Positions 32,413-42,726 of a stretch of 64,000 nucleotides of DNA are shown piece by piece. Source of the DNA: Aurelia coerulea. Its lineage: Eukaryota > Cnidaria > Scyphozoa > Semaeostomeae > Ulmaridae. A program made the position numbers and the translations under genes. Position 1 is the stretch's first letter; each line of letters starts with the position of its first letter. The notes beneath the pieces were generated by a model. It was given only the letters and a program-made list of their open reading frames with translations, was not told the DNA's origin and did not search any database. The stretch covers positions 18,886,501 through 18,950,500 of the forward strand of contig CM076949.1 of the NCBI GenBank assembly GCA_039566865.1. Reading direction: 5' to 3'.

Positions 32413-32612
32413 AGGCACACTTTCGTCACTGTGATTGGCCAGCTGTGATATTGAAATCACCAACCAAAGACTTTGCCTCTGAATAATTATCGAGCTTCAA
32501 TGCTGTTGGCTCATACTTTGTTTCGAGAATAAAGGGAACCAGATCGCTACCAACTCCTTGAATTACAGCGAAATTATTGAAACTTGCCTAATTCTATTCT
32601 TCTTATTGCTTA
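32413..32612. mobile_element. Truncated TTAA-flanked AGGCATAC-type MITE
   Basis: Starts after TTAA (32409-32412) with AGGCACACTTTCGTCACTGTG and follows the 35456-35694 element for about 200 bp (AATGCTGTT, TTGTTTCGAGAATAAAG, ACTTGCCTAATTCTATTCTT). The expected right terminus is absent. Confidence 0.65.
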
Positions 32613-32938
32613 ATTGCCCCACGAAGTGGGGCCTTCTAGCCTTGCGCGACCGCGTTGCTGTTGCTGCTGCCGGATGGGAGATCGAGCCAAACAAATTTCT
32701 TCCACCCTTTATCACGTGATGTGATGTCGATCCTTATTGTGTATTTGTCAACATTAATTGGCAAATATGTTTTGACGTACGAGATCAAAGAAATCTGGAA
32801 GTACACTTGTTCCACAAATGGAATCAATCGAAACAAAAGCCATTTCAAAGCACAACTGTTAAGGGGACACAGGCTTGACCCTAGTCTCTCATTAAAAGTA
32901 AATTTATGTTTTATAACAGCAGTTTTTAACTGGTTTAA

Positions 32939-34235
32939 CCCTATCCAGACTGGGGGGGGCTCATTCAGCCCCCCCCCCACCTACTTAACTGAGCACTGCT
33001 CCAAATTGGTTCAACGAACCAGGAAATGGTTTTTTGACTTTTAGTTTCTATCCTTTTGAAGTGTGAATTTGTGTGAAACTTTGAAAAAAAAATTCAGGGG
33101 GCCGGGGGGTGGCTGTTTTTTTTTCAGAGTGGTCGGGGCCAACTTTTAGGTAAGCTGCTTATGGATGTAATTCCAGATCACCTCATAATCCTTTGATAGT
33201 ATCCTTTTTCAGTTGTGAACTTATGATTTATAAGGTCTCTTTAATTTTTTCCAGGAACAATAGAACAATTATGTGTCACGTGACCTCATCAATGACGTCA
33301 TCTTTAAGAAAATGGCAAAAATTAGTTAGCGGTCTTTCTGCAAGGATATTTCGACCCCAAATGTTTTAAAGCGGCAATAAATAGACTAAAACTGATCAAC
33401 AGGGTTGTTTCCACCTAAGCTGTTTCCAACAGGGTTGTTACCAACAGGGTTGTTTCCACAAAATTTTGTTTGAATTTTGTGCATCATTGGTCGCAAACGG
33501 TATAAGATTCCCCGGGGGTATCCTCAGATAGTACTACTCACGATCAGTTTTCATGCATATCTTGAGAATTTGTTTTACAGTGAGAATTTTTTGACTTGAA
33601 AGTGTTTAGTTTGTCAAGATATTATCAAAATTTCACCAAATAACTATCTTCAACCCCTTATTTCCACCTTCCTTCTTCTTTCCAACTCATTTGCTTACTA
33701 CTGGAAAAAAATGCTGATGTCAGCATTTTTTGCAATAATTAAAACAAAAGTTTCAAAAGGAAAAATGAAGTATGCAACAATCACTTATCATCGAAGTATC
33801 GTAATATATGGAGAAATTCTCCTTTATAGCTGCATTTTTCATTTTTCAGAAAAACAAGATTTTTAATCTCTGTGTCCGCCATCTTGGATTTGCGAAAATC
33901 AAATTTTTCACTTTATAAGTATATTTTCACCTTCTAACAATGCTTTAATTGGCATAATTTGGTTTCATGAATCAATCTTAGAAAATTATAAAGATTTGAA
34001 AAACAGTTGTTTTTTTTTTCATTTTTTTCGTGGACACGTGCCAGTTGGTCTTGAATAATTATGACGTCATATCTATTTTAAGAATTTTTTTTGTGAGAAA
34101 TGATAGATCATAAGCACGGCTACCTGCATGGTGAGTTTCGTCTTCGTAAGTGAAGGAATGGCGATTTTAGAGAGGGGGGGCTGAATGAGCCCCCCCCAGT
34201 CTTCTAGTAGCTCAAAAAGCCCAGTCTGGATAGGG
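32939..34235. mobile_element. piggyBac-like non-autonomous element, 1.3 kb
   Basis: Terminal inverted repeats CCCTATCCAGACTGG at both ends. TTAA flanks at 32935-32938 and 34236-34239. A subterminal inverted block GGGGGGGCTCATTCAGCCCCCCC is present near each end. The CCCT start plus TTAA target is the piggyBac signature. The interior is AT-rich, contains TGACGTCA motifs (about 33294 and 34061) and a short minisatellite, and encodes no transposase. Confidence 0.85.
33398..33459. repeat. Minisatellite of CAACAGGGTTGTTTCCA units
   Basis: Four imperfect units of about 14-18 bp within the piggyBac-like element. Confidence 0.85.
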
Positions 34236-34860
34236 TTAAGTATATTCTGTATACTCTGCAGTGCCGAATAAACGTGGGACAAATATGATATCCAATTTCG
34301 AGTACAATTTCGATCCAAAATGAGAATTAATGCAATACATCAAATGACACTAGTCTGCAAAAGGAATTTGCAAAATACTGTCATTTTGCTACTTTTTTCA
34401 CGAAAATTGTGATTGGAGAATTTGTGATTTTGACAGGGTCAGTCCCCGGAAAAATGTCTCCCTCCCCCTTATATGTCAAAACATAACAATGAAATTTTGC
34501 TATAATTAGCACAATAGGTAGCTACGAAATATTCAGAGTTTCATTGCTACATATTTACTCCTTGCAGAGCAAAGATCAGAGTCATCAGAGAAAATCTATT
34601 ATGTAGTGGAGGGGGGGGGGGCAAATTTGTCATAGAGAAATTTAAAGATTTCTTGCAATTGGCATATTGGCATTACCATAAAATTCAAGATAAGCATTAG
34701 AAAAATAAAAGGTAGTGGGGCACCTAGTCTATACTATTTCTAGTTAATTCATCTAATCAGCATAACGACAGTCTTCCTTTAAGTTGGAAAACATTGGAAA
34801 ATGTTGATATTGATATGCATGTTCGTTTTAAATGAAAACAAGGCAGTTCACCAATATCCA

Positions 34861-35085
34861 TAGCCTACGAGTAGACCCATTATCCCAAAGAATAAAGGGT
34901 CTACGAAATAAAGAGATAAAGCTTGCTACGGCTGCACAATTAATTATGTTAATCCTCTATTAAAATAATGTATGAAACGAGTCTAAACAAAGGCTGCATA
35001 AATTAAGTTCTAGAAATCTGGAACTGTAGTAGCAAGCTGTCGCTCACCCTTTCCCTGTTGGGAGCATGGGTCTACACGTAGGCTA
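34861..35085. mobile_element. Foldback MITE (TAGCCTACG ends) with exact 9-bp TSD
   Basis: Ends TAGCCTACGAGTAGACCCA and its near-complement. The exact 9-mer CAATATCCA lies at 34852-34860 and 35086-35094. The arms also share GGGTCTACGAAA and AAGCTTGCTAC blocks. A second copy is at 50955-51219. Confidence 0.88.
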
Positions 35086-35455
35086 CAATATCCAGTGTTT
35101 TCCGAGGAATGTGCCGTGACATGGTGACAGAACCCCATGCCAGACAGCTTATCATAGATATATTCGACATTAATGATTCATTGATGTTGATAAACAGATA
35201 ATTGTTTAATTTTTCCTAATAGATAATTGATGCGTTGCGTTGGCCCAACAATCCGTTAAAAGGTTTACTCCAGGAAGGAGGTGCTGTGGTTTCTTGCCAC
35301 CAATGAGGCATTGTGTCATAGATTTTTTTGCAAAAAGAACAGCGAGGAAAGAAAAATTAGTAAAAGAGAGGTATTACTAACCGGGTGATCTTTGGTGGCT
35401 CTCCAGCACGTTCTTATTGGTCACGAGTTTAACAACACTGCTTTTGTTTCATTAA

Positions 35456-35694
35456 AGGCATACTATCATGGCTGTGATTGGCTAGTCGGAATGTTGAAAT
35501 CACTAACAGAAAACCCGTCCTCTGAATAATTACCAAGCCTCAATGCTGTTAAATCAGTCTTTGTTTCAAGAATAAAGAGAGTCAGATCGTTATCACCCTC
35601 ATGAATTTCAGTGTGCAGCGTGATTACTAAAGCTTGCCTAACTCTATTCTTTTTATTGTCTTATTCACCCAATCAGCGCCACGACAATATGCCT
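35456..35694. mobile_element. TTAA-flanked MITE (AGGCATACTATCATGGC ends)
   Basis: Terminal inverted repeats AGGCATACTATCATGGC / AGGCATATTGTCGTGGC. TTAA at 35452-35455 and 35695-35698, giving TTAAAGGC ends like the element at 31325. 239 bp, non-coding. Relatives at 32413 and 40822, and an end fragment near 34745-34785. Confidence 0.82.
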
Positions 35695-35858
35695 TTAAAT
35701 TCATCCTGACAACATGTCATTTCACATTATCAATTCGAGTTTGGATTGGGTAAATGAAGTCATTCCAAATTATAATATCGCTGTGGGATTTTGAAATATA
35801 TTTTTTTGTTTAGATATCGTCCATTTGATTATAATTTGATACAAAAGTATATACTGTA

Positions 35859-36642
35859 CAGGGTGTCCTAAAAAACATGTGCGCTGTTTGAGTGGCTGCT
35901 GTGGAGCAGCGATAAATTCAATGTTTCCATTCTTAAGGTTTTTAATAGAAGAGACTTTAACTTAAAGTTTGGCACCAATTTTGAATAAATCTGATAGGTA
36001 GCTGCTGATTTATGGAGCAACAAAGTCAAAATCATTGGCTACCTCAAAACCAGATGATTCATTATTCTCCATTATGTTAAAATCAAAGAAATCGATTGAA
36101 GCAAACAAACCTAGCCCGGTTTTCTGACGTTGACAAGTGAAACAGATAGTCATGAATTGGATCTTGTGATAACCAAGAATATTGAACATAGCTAGGGTTG
36201 CTAGAAATGGTAACGTGGAACACAAGTGCTGCAGCCCATGACACGCGTCTATCAGCTATTTTTCTTCTAAAAAGTGATTAAGTCATTTTAGACCAATGAA
36301 ATTGCGTTCAGCAGGCTGCCTGATCAATATCCTTGAATCATGTGATCGTTGATTACTCCCAAATGTGTTTCCTGACATATCTGCAAAGTTTGAGTCAATT
36401 TGATGCTAAAATTCAGGTTATAAGGTTAAGTACGGAAATAAAATCCTCTGGGTTGGAAACGACCACTGATTTTGACTGTCTTTCTCAATAAATCAGCAAC
36501 CACTTATTACATTTGCTCAAACTTGGTGCCAAACTCTAAGTTGAAATCTCGTCTATTCAAAATTTGAAAAATGGATCAAGTTGGATTTATGGATCCTCCG
36601 CAGTAGCCATTCAAGAAGAGTACATGTTTTTGGGACACCCTG
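35859..36642. mobile_element. TA-flanked CAGGGTGTCC MITE (family M1), full length
   Basis: Starts CAGGGTGTCCTAAAAAACATG and ends with the complement; TA at 35857-35858 and 36643-36644. Arms extend inward over about 350 bp each (GGAGCAGCGATAAATTC..; CGTACTTAACCTTATA when complemented). Probably mobilised by a Tc1/mariner-type transposase. Non-coding. Confidence 0.85.
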
Positions 36643-36724
36643 TATATCATATCACATTGTTACGAACGTCAAATCATTTCCCCGAATCACCTGATAGTTT
36701 CAGAAGTACTTATAACATAACAAT

Positions 36725-36955
36725 TGAATATAAAAACCGTTCATGTGTGACTGGAATGCAAAAGCAAAGACACACCTAGCTCCTATAAAGGAATGCAGTC
36801 ACGTTGAGAAATTTAGCAGCCAGGACATGCATTGCAAAGGAGTTCTTCTGATGATTGCATAACAAGCAAATTTTGAATGGTGATTGGCTAAGTAGCTAGG
36901 ATTTGATTGACAGGTAAATATGAATGGCCCTAATACTGACTCACTCGTGTTTACG
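36725..36955 (-). repeat. Dispersed repeat (inverted copy of 32100-32320)
   Basis: See the partner copy. The edges read CCGTTCATGTGTGACTGG and GGCCCTAATACTGACTCA. Confidence 0.8.
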
Positions 36956-37205
36956 ATATGTCTAGCCTTGAGAGGAATACATTTATCTTGGTTAACAACC
37001 CTTTTAATGTCTAATGCTCAATTTTGATAAGGTAATTGATATTCTCTGATAAAACAACGCCTCTCATTGCTCGACTGGAACTTTAAAGAGAGATTTATCA
37101 AGAACGTCTTGTTTTCACTTTATATGTAATTTACTAATCGAGATCCCTATGCATGTTTTTCACAAGTCTTTGTTGTTAGAACTGATTTGATCTCCTTCTA
37201 AGATA

Positions 37206-37744
37206 CCAGGTGTCCCAAAAAAGGGTTCTCCCGTTTGGAAAATCGCCAAAATTTGATTACATGACCGATCTTCAATTTTTTAGTCAGGTATATCAAGGAC
37301 CAAATCATTTCCCCAGAAGTAACTAGTTTTGTAAATAGTCCAACAATTAGCAAATTTAGCTCTTTTTAGGGTTGCCTGGTCTTGAATCATCATGCGAAAA
37401 GTTCTGATGATTGCAAGATCAATTTCTTTGTGCATGTAAAGCTTCCAGTTTGGTCACAAAAGACAGAAAGAAATTCTTACTATCATAGGAGACTTCAATG
37501 CTGATAAGACATCTGAAATTTTGACTCTTAGGCAAGATTGAGTATTTTGCTCAAAAACTATAGCTCAAAATAAGGTTTTCAACGTGCAATTTTTCTACCT
37601 TACTGTATCAAAAGCAATAGTTTTATCATTTATAAATATTTTTGGGTCTTTGACAAAACACGTCAAAAAGAAAATTTTATCAAAGGTTTGATGATTGATT
37701 GTTGGTGATTTTTCAAACACGAGTTCTTTGTTTGGGACACCCGG
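37206..37744. mobile_element. TA-flanked MITE with CCAGGTGTCCCAAA ends (family M3)
   Basis: Left end CCAGGTGTCCCAAAAAAGG, right end GTTTGGGACACCCGG, with TA at 37204-37205 and 37745-37746. A diverged relative lies at 29290-30085. Its termini are intermediate between the CAGGGTGTCC and CCGGGTG families. Confidence 0.78.
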
Positions 37745-37851
37745 TAGCAAAACTTAAATAGACCATCCATAACGATTTTAAATTATGGATGAATCACTTA
37801 TGCAAAAATATTGCACGAGATTAGTAATTACAAGTATTTCATTTTTATATA

Positions 37852-38734
37852 CCGGGTGCGCCAAAATAAACTATGCACTTTTGGCAGGCCACGATAAATC
37901 GTACACTGGACCGATTTTTAAGATATATCACTTAATCTTTAGCAGAAAGCCTGAATTAGATTCTAAGATTTTTTGCAAATTTTTCCATTTTCAATTTTTA
38001 GAGCTACAGGCGAGTTTCTTAAAATTTTTGTTTTCGAAAACACTGAAAATGATCAAAAACGTTGATCAAATTTTCCAAAGACTCATCACGAATCGACAAA
38101 GAGAAAATGTTTTCAGCGTGATTTGGGGATTTGGAAATTGATCACTGTAAACTTCTGCACGAGTGCTATTTCAAAGATTGGCTTATTGCGAAATTCTGTA
38201 GTAGTTTCAATAAAGTGCCGCCCCAAAAGCCGTCACAAATAGAAAATGTAACAAAACTCCATGCTTGCTGGCCCCACGACTCTTCCTCGCTTTTCTTTTA
38301 ACCCCCTTGATACAGGAAAACAGCCTGCAGCAAAGCATACATTCAATGACATTACAATAGAAAAGAAATTTCTTTATATTCTTGAAAATATTATTACATT
38401 TCTCACAAGATAGTACAAACTCTCGTACAGCAGCTTACAATTAGTCGATTTCTAAATCCCAAATCACCACGAAAAAGTTTTCTCTTTGTCCATAAATGTC
38501 GATTCTTTAGAAAGCTTGATCGACGTTTTTTGATCGTTTTCAGTGTTTTCGAAAACAAAAATTTTAAGAAACTCGCTTGTAGCTCTAAAAACTGAAAACA
38601 GAAAAATTTGCAAAAAATGCTAGAATCTAATTCAGGCCTTCTGCTAAAGATCAAGTCATAAATCTTCAAAATCGGTCTTGTGTACGATTTATCGTGGCCT
38701 GCCAAACGTGCATAGTTTATTTTGGCGCACCCGG
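37852..38734. mobile_element. TA-flanked CCGGGTGCGCC MITE with about 280-bp arms (family M2)
   Basis: Arms 37852-38140 and about 38440-38734 are complementary almost throughout (CCGGGTGCGCCAAAATAAAC and complement), with TA at 37850-37851 and 38735-38736. The two similar reading frames of about 115 codons on opposite strands are one arm sequence translated from both sides, not a gene pair. Confidence 0.88.
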
Positions 38735-38741
38735 TATATTC

Positions 38742-39410
38742 CATTAACAATTTTACAATACATGCTACGAATTACTCTACCTACAAACTACTTTACAATA
38801 CTACAAAGACGATACCATGAGGAGCAAAAGACTATGACTACCCCATGGCATTTTTAAAAAAAGCTAAACTACATACAATTTACATAAATGCTACATACAA
38901 TTAAAAAAGAAAAGCGATAAATACTGTACTGTGGTCTGTCTAACATAAGATGTGAAGTTGGGGCTGTAATAATCCATAACCCAAAAATTGTCACGAGAAA
39001 CACTCTTCTGTTCATTCTATTTTCGATAGGATACCTGAAATCTAATATGAGACAGAATTTGCAAACAAAGAGAAAATTTACTTTAAGGAACTTGGTGGTT
39101 GCATGACATGTGACTTAAGTTTCATATGATTTCAATCAAACCGACCAATAGTGTGGATGAATCGTTCGAGTTCGAGTATACTTCTATTTAAGTCATGAAG
39201 AAGATCTTGGTCACCATATAATAAGAGGTACATTAGAAAATCGTTTGAAAGATGAGTGATTTCAACAACTGGTCGTAATAAATCCGAAATTCCAGGGAAA
39301 AGAGCTCATCATTGAATGTCAAAAGAAGGGCAAAGCAATAAAAAGTGCTCCGTATCCTCACTACCGTCATGCGTTGTGCACATTGGGTTTACGGTGTCCA
39401 AAGTATTACA
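38742..39410 (-). mobile_element. LINE 3' fragment, minus orientation
   Basis: Complement of the C-terminal motif (AAAAAGTGCTCCGTATCCTC corresponds to the DTEHF region) followed by the family 3' UTR (GATACCATGAGGAGCAAAAG). The frame is broken by several changes. It abuts the right TA of the MITE at 37852-38734. Confidence 0.8.
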
Positions 39411-39459
39411 TTACAAGTAAAACATTGGTGGGACAATGAATAGCATGACTACACAATGT

Positions 39460-39820
39460 CTGACAACTGTAACCTTCTCGAGATAAAATATTTTTATGTG
39501 CAATCCTAGTGCTTTGCAAACATAATTATCAAAACATTACTTTCTGCCATTCAACATTACTATTCATTTGCATACATAAGCCTTTAAAGAGGCATTTGCA
39601 AGTGGCATGCTTTATGAATACATCCTTTTTTGGCTTCTTTATCGTCACCATTTTCATGTTGCCCTAAAATAGCCGCCAACAAAGGGATGGCATGCGCCTG
39701 GTAATTATGGTATGCTGAGTGCAAAGGCCTCTTTAAAACATATCCTGCAAAAAAGAGCTTTGGCATACATATATTGATTGGCCGATATGAATAGACGAAG
39801 AAAATGTCTAACCTATCACA
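39460..39820 (-). repeat. Dispersed repeat (inverted copy of 27760-28127)
   Basis: Complement of 27760-28127 with substitutions and small gaps. Lies between a LINE fragment and unique sequence. Confidence 0.75.
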
Positions 39821-40821
39821 AGTGATCATTTTTTGATCAACTTTTATTTCATGTGATTAAATTGATAAATATGCAATTAATCGACGATTAATCGAAAATT
39901 TATATATCCAGCCAGCACTTACCCTGGGTACCACACTCCAGCACTAAGAAAAAGTCACCAGCAGTAAAACTCTGAAATTGCCAATGAATAACAATACAAA
40001 ATAAGCACATGAACCACAGCATGGATTACTTCACATTTAGTGATGTCATATTTGGGAATGTCATGATTGCCAACGATTTTAGACTGACCAGCAAGAAATT
40101 TTAACTGCAATAATTGCTAAATTAAGCAAAATCACCCAGAGACCTTTCAGTTTCAGCTAGTTTTTAGTTTTCAGTTTTCGGTTTTCATTAACAAATCCAT
40201 CTAAATACATCAAAGAATACAAATACAATCACAATTCACCTAAATTGAATAAGACAATCAATAGACAAATGACAATATATTAGTACACAGACTACTACAA
40301 GGATCCACTTACACCCGACACAAAAGAAATGGAAAGAGACATGGTACAGTACAAGACATAAAATGAGCGTGGGCTACAGGAGCAATCCACCACCCAGCAG
40401 ACCAGTAAGACCTTCCATTAAGACCTGTCATTGTTCTAAATGTTGGTACGAAAGATAATCTCTACGTCCATGTGGGTCCTCTTTCTTTTTCACTCCTTTA
40501 TCAGTAAAAAGATAAGCACATGAATTCACTTTAGATTATTTCAATGATGTCATATTTGGGAATTTCATGCTTGCCAACGATTTAGACTGACAATCGAGAA
40601 GAGGCGGTGTTAAGGTCTATGATGTCATGTTGCATAATATTAAGAGAGATAGGAATATTTTGAAAGAAATCATAGCTTGAAATGACTATCATTGCATTCT
40701 AAGGATGTTTAAATATACTTTTTGACTTGTTGGCAAGCATTTCTTGGAGGACAGGATTTCTATGGCAAAGAACTTCATAAATCACTTGACATGACAATTT
40801 TGACAATGTTGAGCTGATTGG
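39821..40821. repeat. Unassigned region with a direct duplication
   Basis: A block of about 75 bp at 40020-40095 (GTCATATTTGGGAATGTCAT, GCCAACGATTTTAGACTGAC) recurs at 40530-40600 in the same orientation. The sequence between (about 40145-40500) could be an insertion: read on the minus strand it ends in AAAACTGAAAACT-type repeats like a LINE tail. This is a weak call. Confidence 0.45.
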
Positions 40822-41013
40822 ATGAATAAGACAATAACAAGAATACATTTATAATGAGGCAAGTTTCAGTAACTTCGCAGTGCAATGAAATTCCCTTTAT
40901 TCTCAAAACAAAAGTACGACCCAAAAGAGCATAAAGGCTTGGTAATTATTTGAGGTAATTTCTACTGCTTTTCACATCATGAAAAGCCAAAACCACGACA
41001 GTGTACATTTAAA
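40822..41013. mobile_element. Copy of the AGGCATAC-type TTAA MITE, complement orientation
   Basis: The complement matches 35456-35694 (CAAATAATTACCAAGCC, GAGAATAAAGGGA, GAAACTTGCCTCATT). A further TTTAAAGGAATGCTATCGTG terminus begins at about 41009, so two copies may abut here. Confidence 0.6.
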
Positions 41014-41069
41014 GGAATGCTATCGTGCAGCTGATAGGCCGATAAAAGTAGTGCGATCCTGTGCTTGTA

Positions 41070-41870
41070 CCGGGTGAGTCAGAAAAAATAATCCCCGTTT
41101 GAAAGGTCGCGGTCACGGCTCCCTGGATATCAAGACAAAATATCGGCAAATAGATAGTTTAATGGTGTGTGTGTTAGGTACCATCAAGTCGCTAGCGACT
41201 TCTGGTGACCCTCTGAACAAGCAATCTCCATTTTGTTCTATTCATTGCTTTTTCATTAAGTTTATGCAAGGACATCCCAGTTAATTCTTTCAACACGTCC
41301 AGCCATCTTGTTCTTTGCCTGCCTCGTCTTCTTGTTTAATGGTAGAAATGTTCAAATCTACTATAAAATTTATCTGACTGAAATCGACCACTCCATTCTG
41401 AAATTATGAGGGATTTTCTCGAGAAAGCCTCTTCAAAAACCTTTAAAACGTGCCCTAAATCAGGAACAAATTTCCCTAACATTTCTGCCTAACAATGGCC
41501 TTACGGCAATGACTTGTGGACGCTTTAGCATGTGCTATTCTCTTGAGAGGATGAACAAGTCCTCCCCCTGGTATCGATGACCTATTCAGGGGGGATTCCA
41601 TTCTCCCAAGAGAACAAAATACATGAATGTATGTGAGTGTCATCAATTGTAGTAAGGAAAATTTGCTCATTGTTTTCATTCGTTTTTGCAGGTTTTGGAA
41701 GGGGCTTCCTGCAGAAAATCACCCAAATCCACGGGAAGGAATGGCCGATTAAGGCCGGATAAATTACTGAACCTAGTTGAGCATATTGGCAATAAAACAA
41801 GACAGTTTTCAATATTATTGCTTTGATATTCATGGAGCAGTGGCCCTCCAAGCGGGTTCTGACTCCCCTG
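41070..41870. mobile_element. TA-flanked CCGGGTGAGTCA MITE (family M2)
   Basis: Left end CCGGGTGAGTCAGAAAA after TA; right end AGCGGGTTCTGACTCCCCTG before TA (degenerate). The interior matches the copies at 49591 and 59382 (GACTTGTGGACGCTTTAGCA, GATTCCATTCTCCCAAGAG, TTGGCAATAAAACAAGAC). Confidence 0.75.
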
Positions 41871-42282
41871 TACAAACAGGCGCCATTTTGTGCTTGTCTA
41901 TCTTTGGATTTAGCCTTATCAACCTCATTCACCAACCAATATACCCATTCTGACGAGATATTGGGCTTCCATCATTGGCAAGAATTCAAAGGAGCCCCTG
42001 GCGGGACTTGCCCCTTTTAGCTTTCCAGAAACGATATCTTTTGTGTGATAAGATGTCTCCTTTCGAAACAACAAAATGTGGTTGAGAAACCAAAAATCAT
42101 GTATTCATCGCTTTCTCTCGGGCTAACCAACGATTTCGCTGTTGACAAAGTACAAGTCGTAGTTGACGCGGGTTGCTCGATGTTCAACCTTGATTTTGAA
42201 TTGATAAAAAGTGTCTGGTCTAATTTTCACCAGTACAGAATTACACGTATCAAAAATCGATGAATGGATAAAATACTTAGAC

Positions 42283-42726
42283 TGACCAGCCCAAATGATC
42301 AGAACTTTTTACTGATCAGCCCAACCTTGTTATCGATTCTGGTGTCCATCCATCGCTACATGAGCAATGTCATCATCAAATTGTTTATGGAAAATTGTCT
42401 GTATCGAATATAGCACTTCCTTCTCACACTCGAAAGGTTTGGTATTATGACAAGGCGGACATTGTCACAATCATAAAAAGTATTGAAATGTTCCGTTGGG
42501 AGCATCTCGACAAAATTACATGCCCCAATGAACAGGACGAATTTCTCAATGAAGTTCTTCTCAATATTTATTCCAACTTCATACCGAACAAGGTAAAAAC
42601 GATCAGACCACGCCAAGCTCCCTGGGTAACTCAAACTGTTAAAATTTTCTGAGGAAAAAGAATCATGCTTACAAAAGCTTCGTTAGGAGTGGTCAGCCAG
42701 ACGATAAGCTTGAAGGAATACAAAAA
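42283..42726 (+). pseudogene. LINE endonuclease end and linker, frame-disrupted
   Basis: The frame ending near 42652 reads QPNLVIDSGVHPSLHEQCHHQIVYGKLS, the typical close of an apurinic/apyrimidinic-type endonuclease domain (VIDSG, HHQI), then the linker VWYYDKAD...APWVTQTVK. It ends at a TGA near 42650, and the linker appears to continue in a different frame (NHAYKSFVRSG) toward the reverse transcriptase ORF. Most of the endonuclease is missing. Confidence 0.7.

Noticed and set aside
32636..33044. Frames of 114-129 codons on both strands at the left piggyBac end
   Set aside because: They cross the transposon terminus and its G/C runs, have no conserved motif, and are interrupted in equivalent sequence at the other end.
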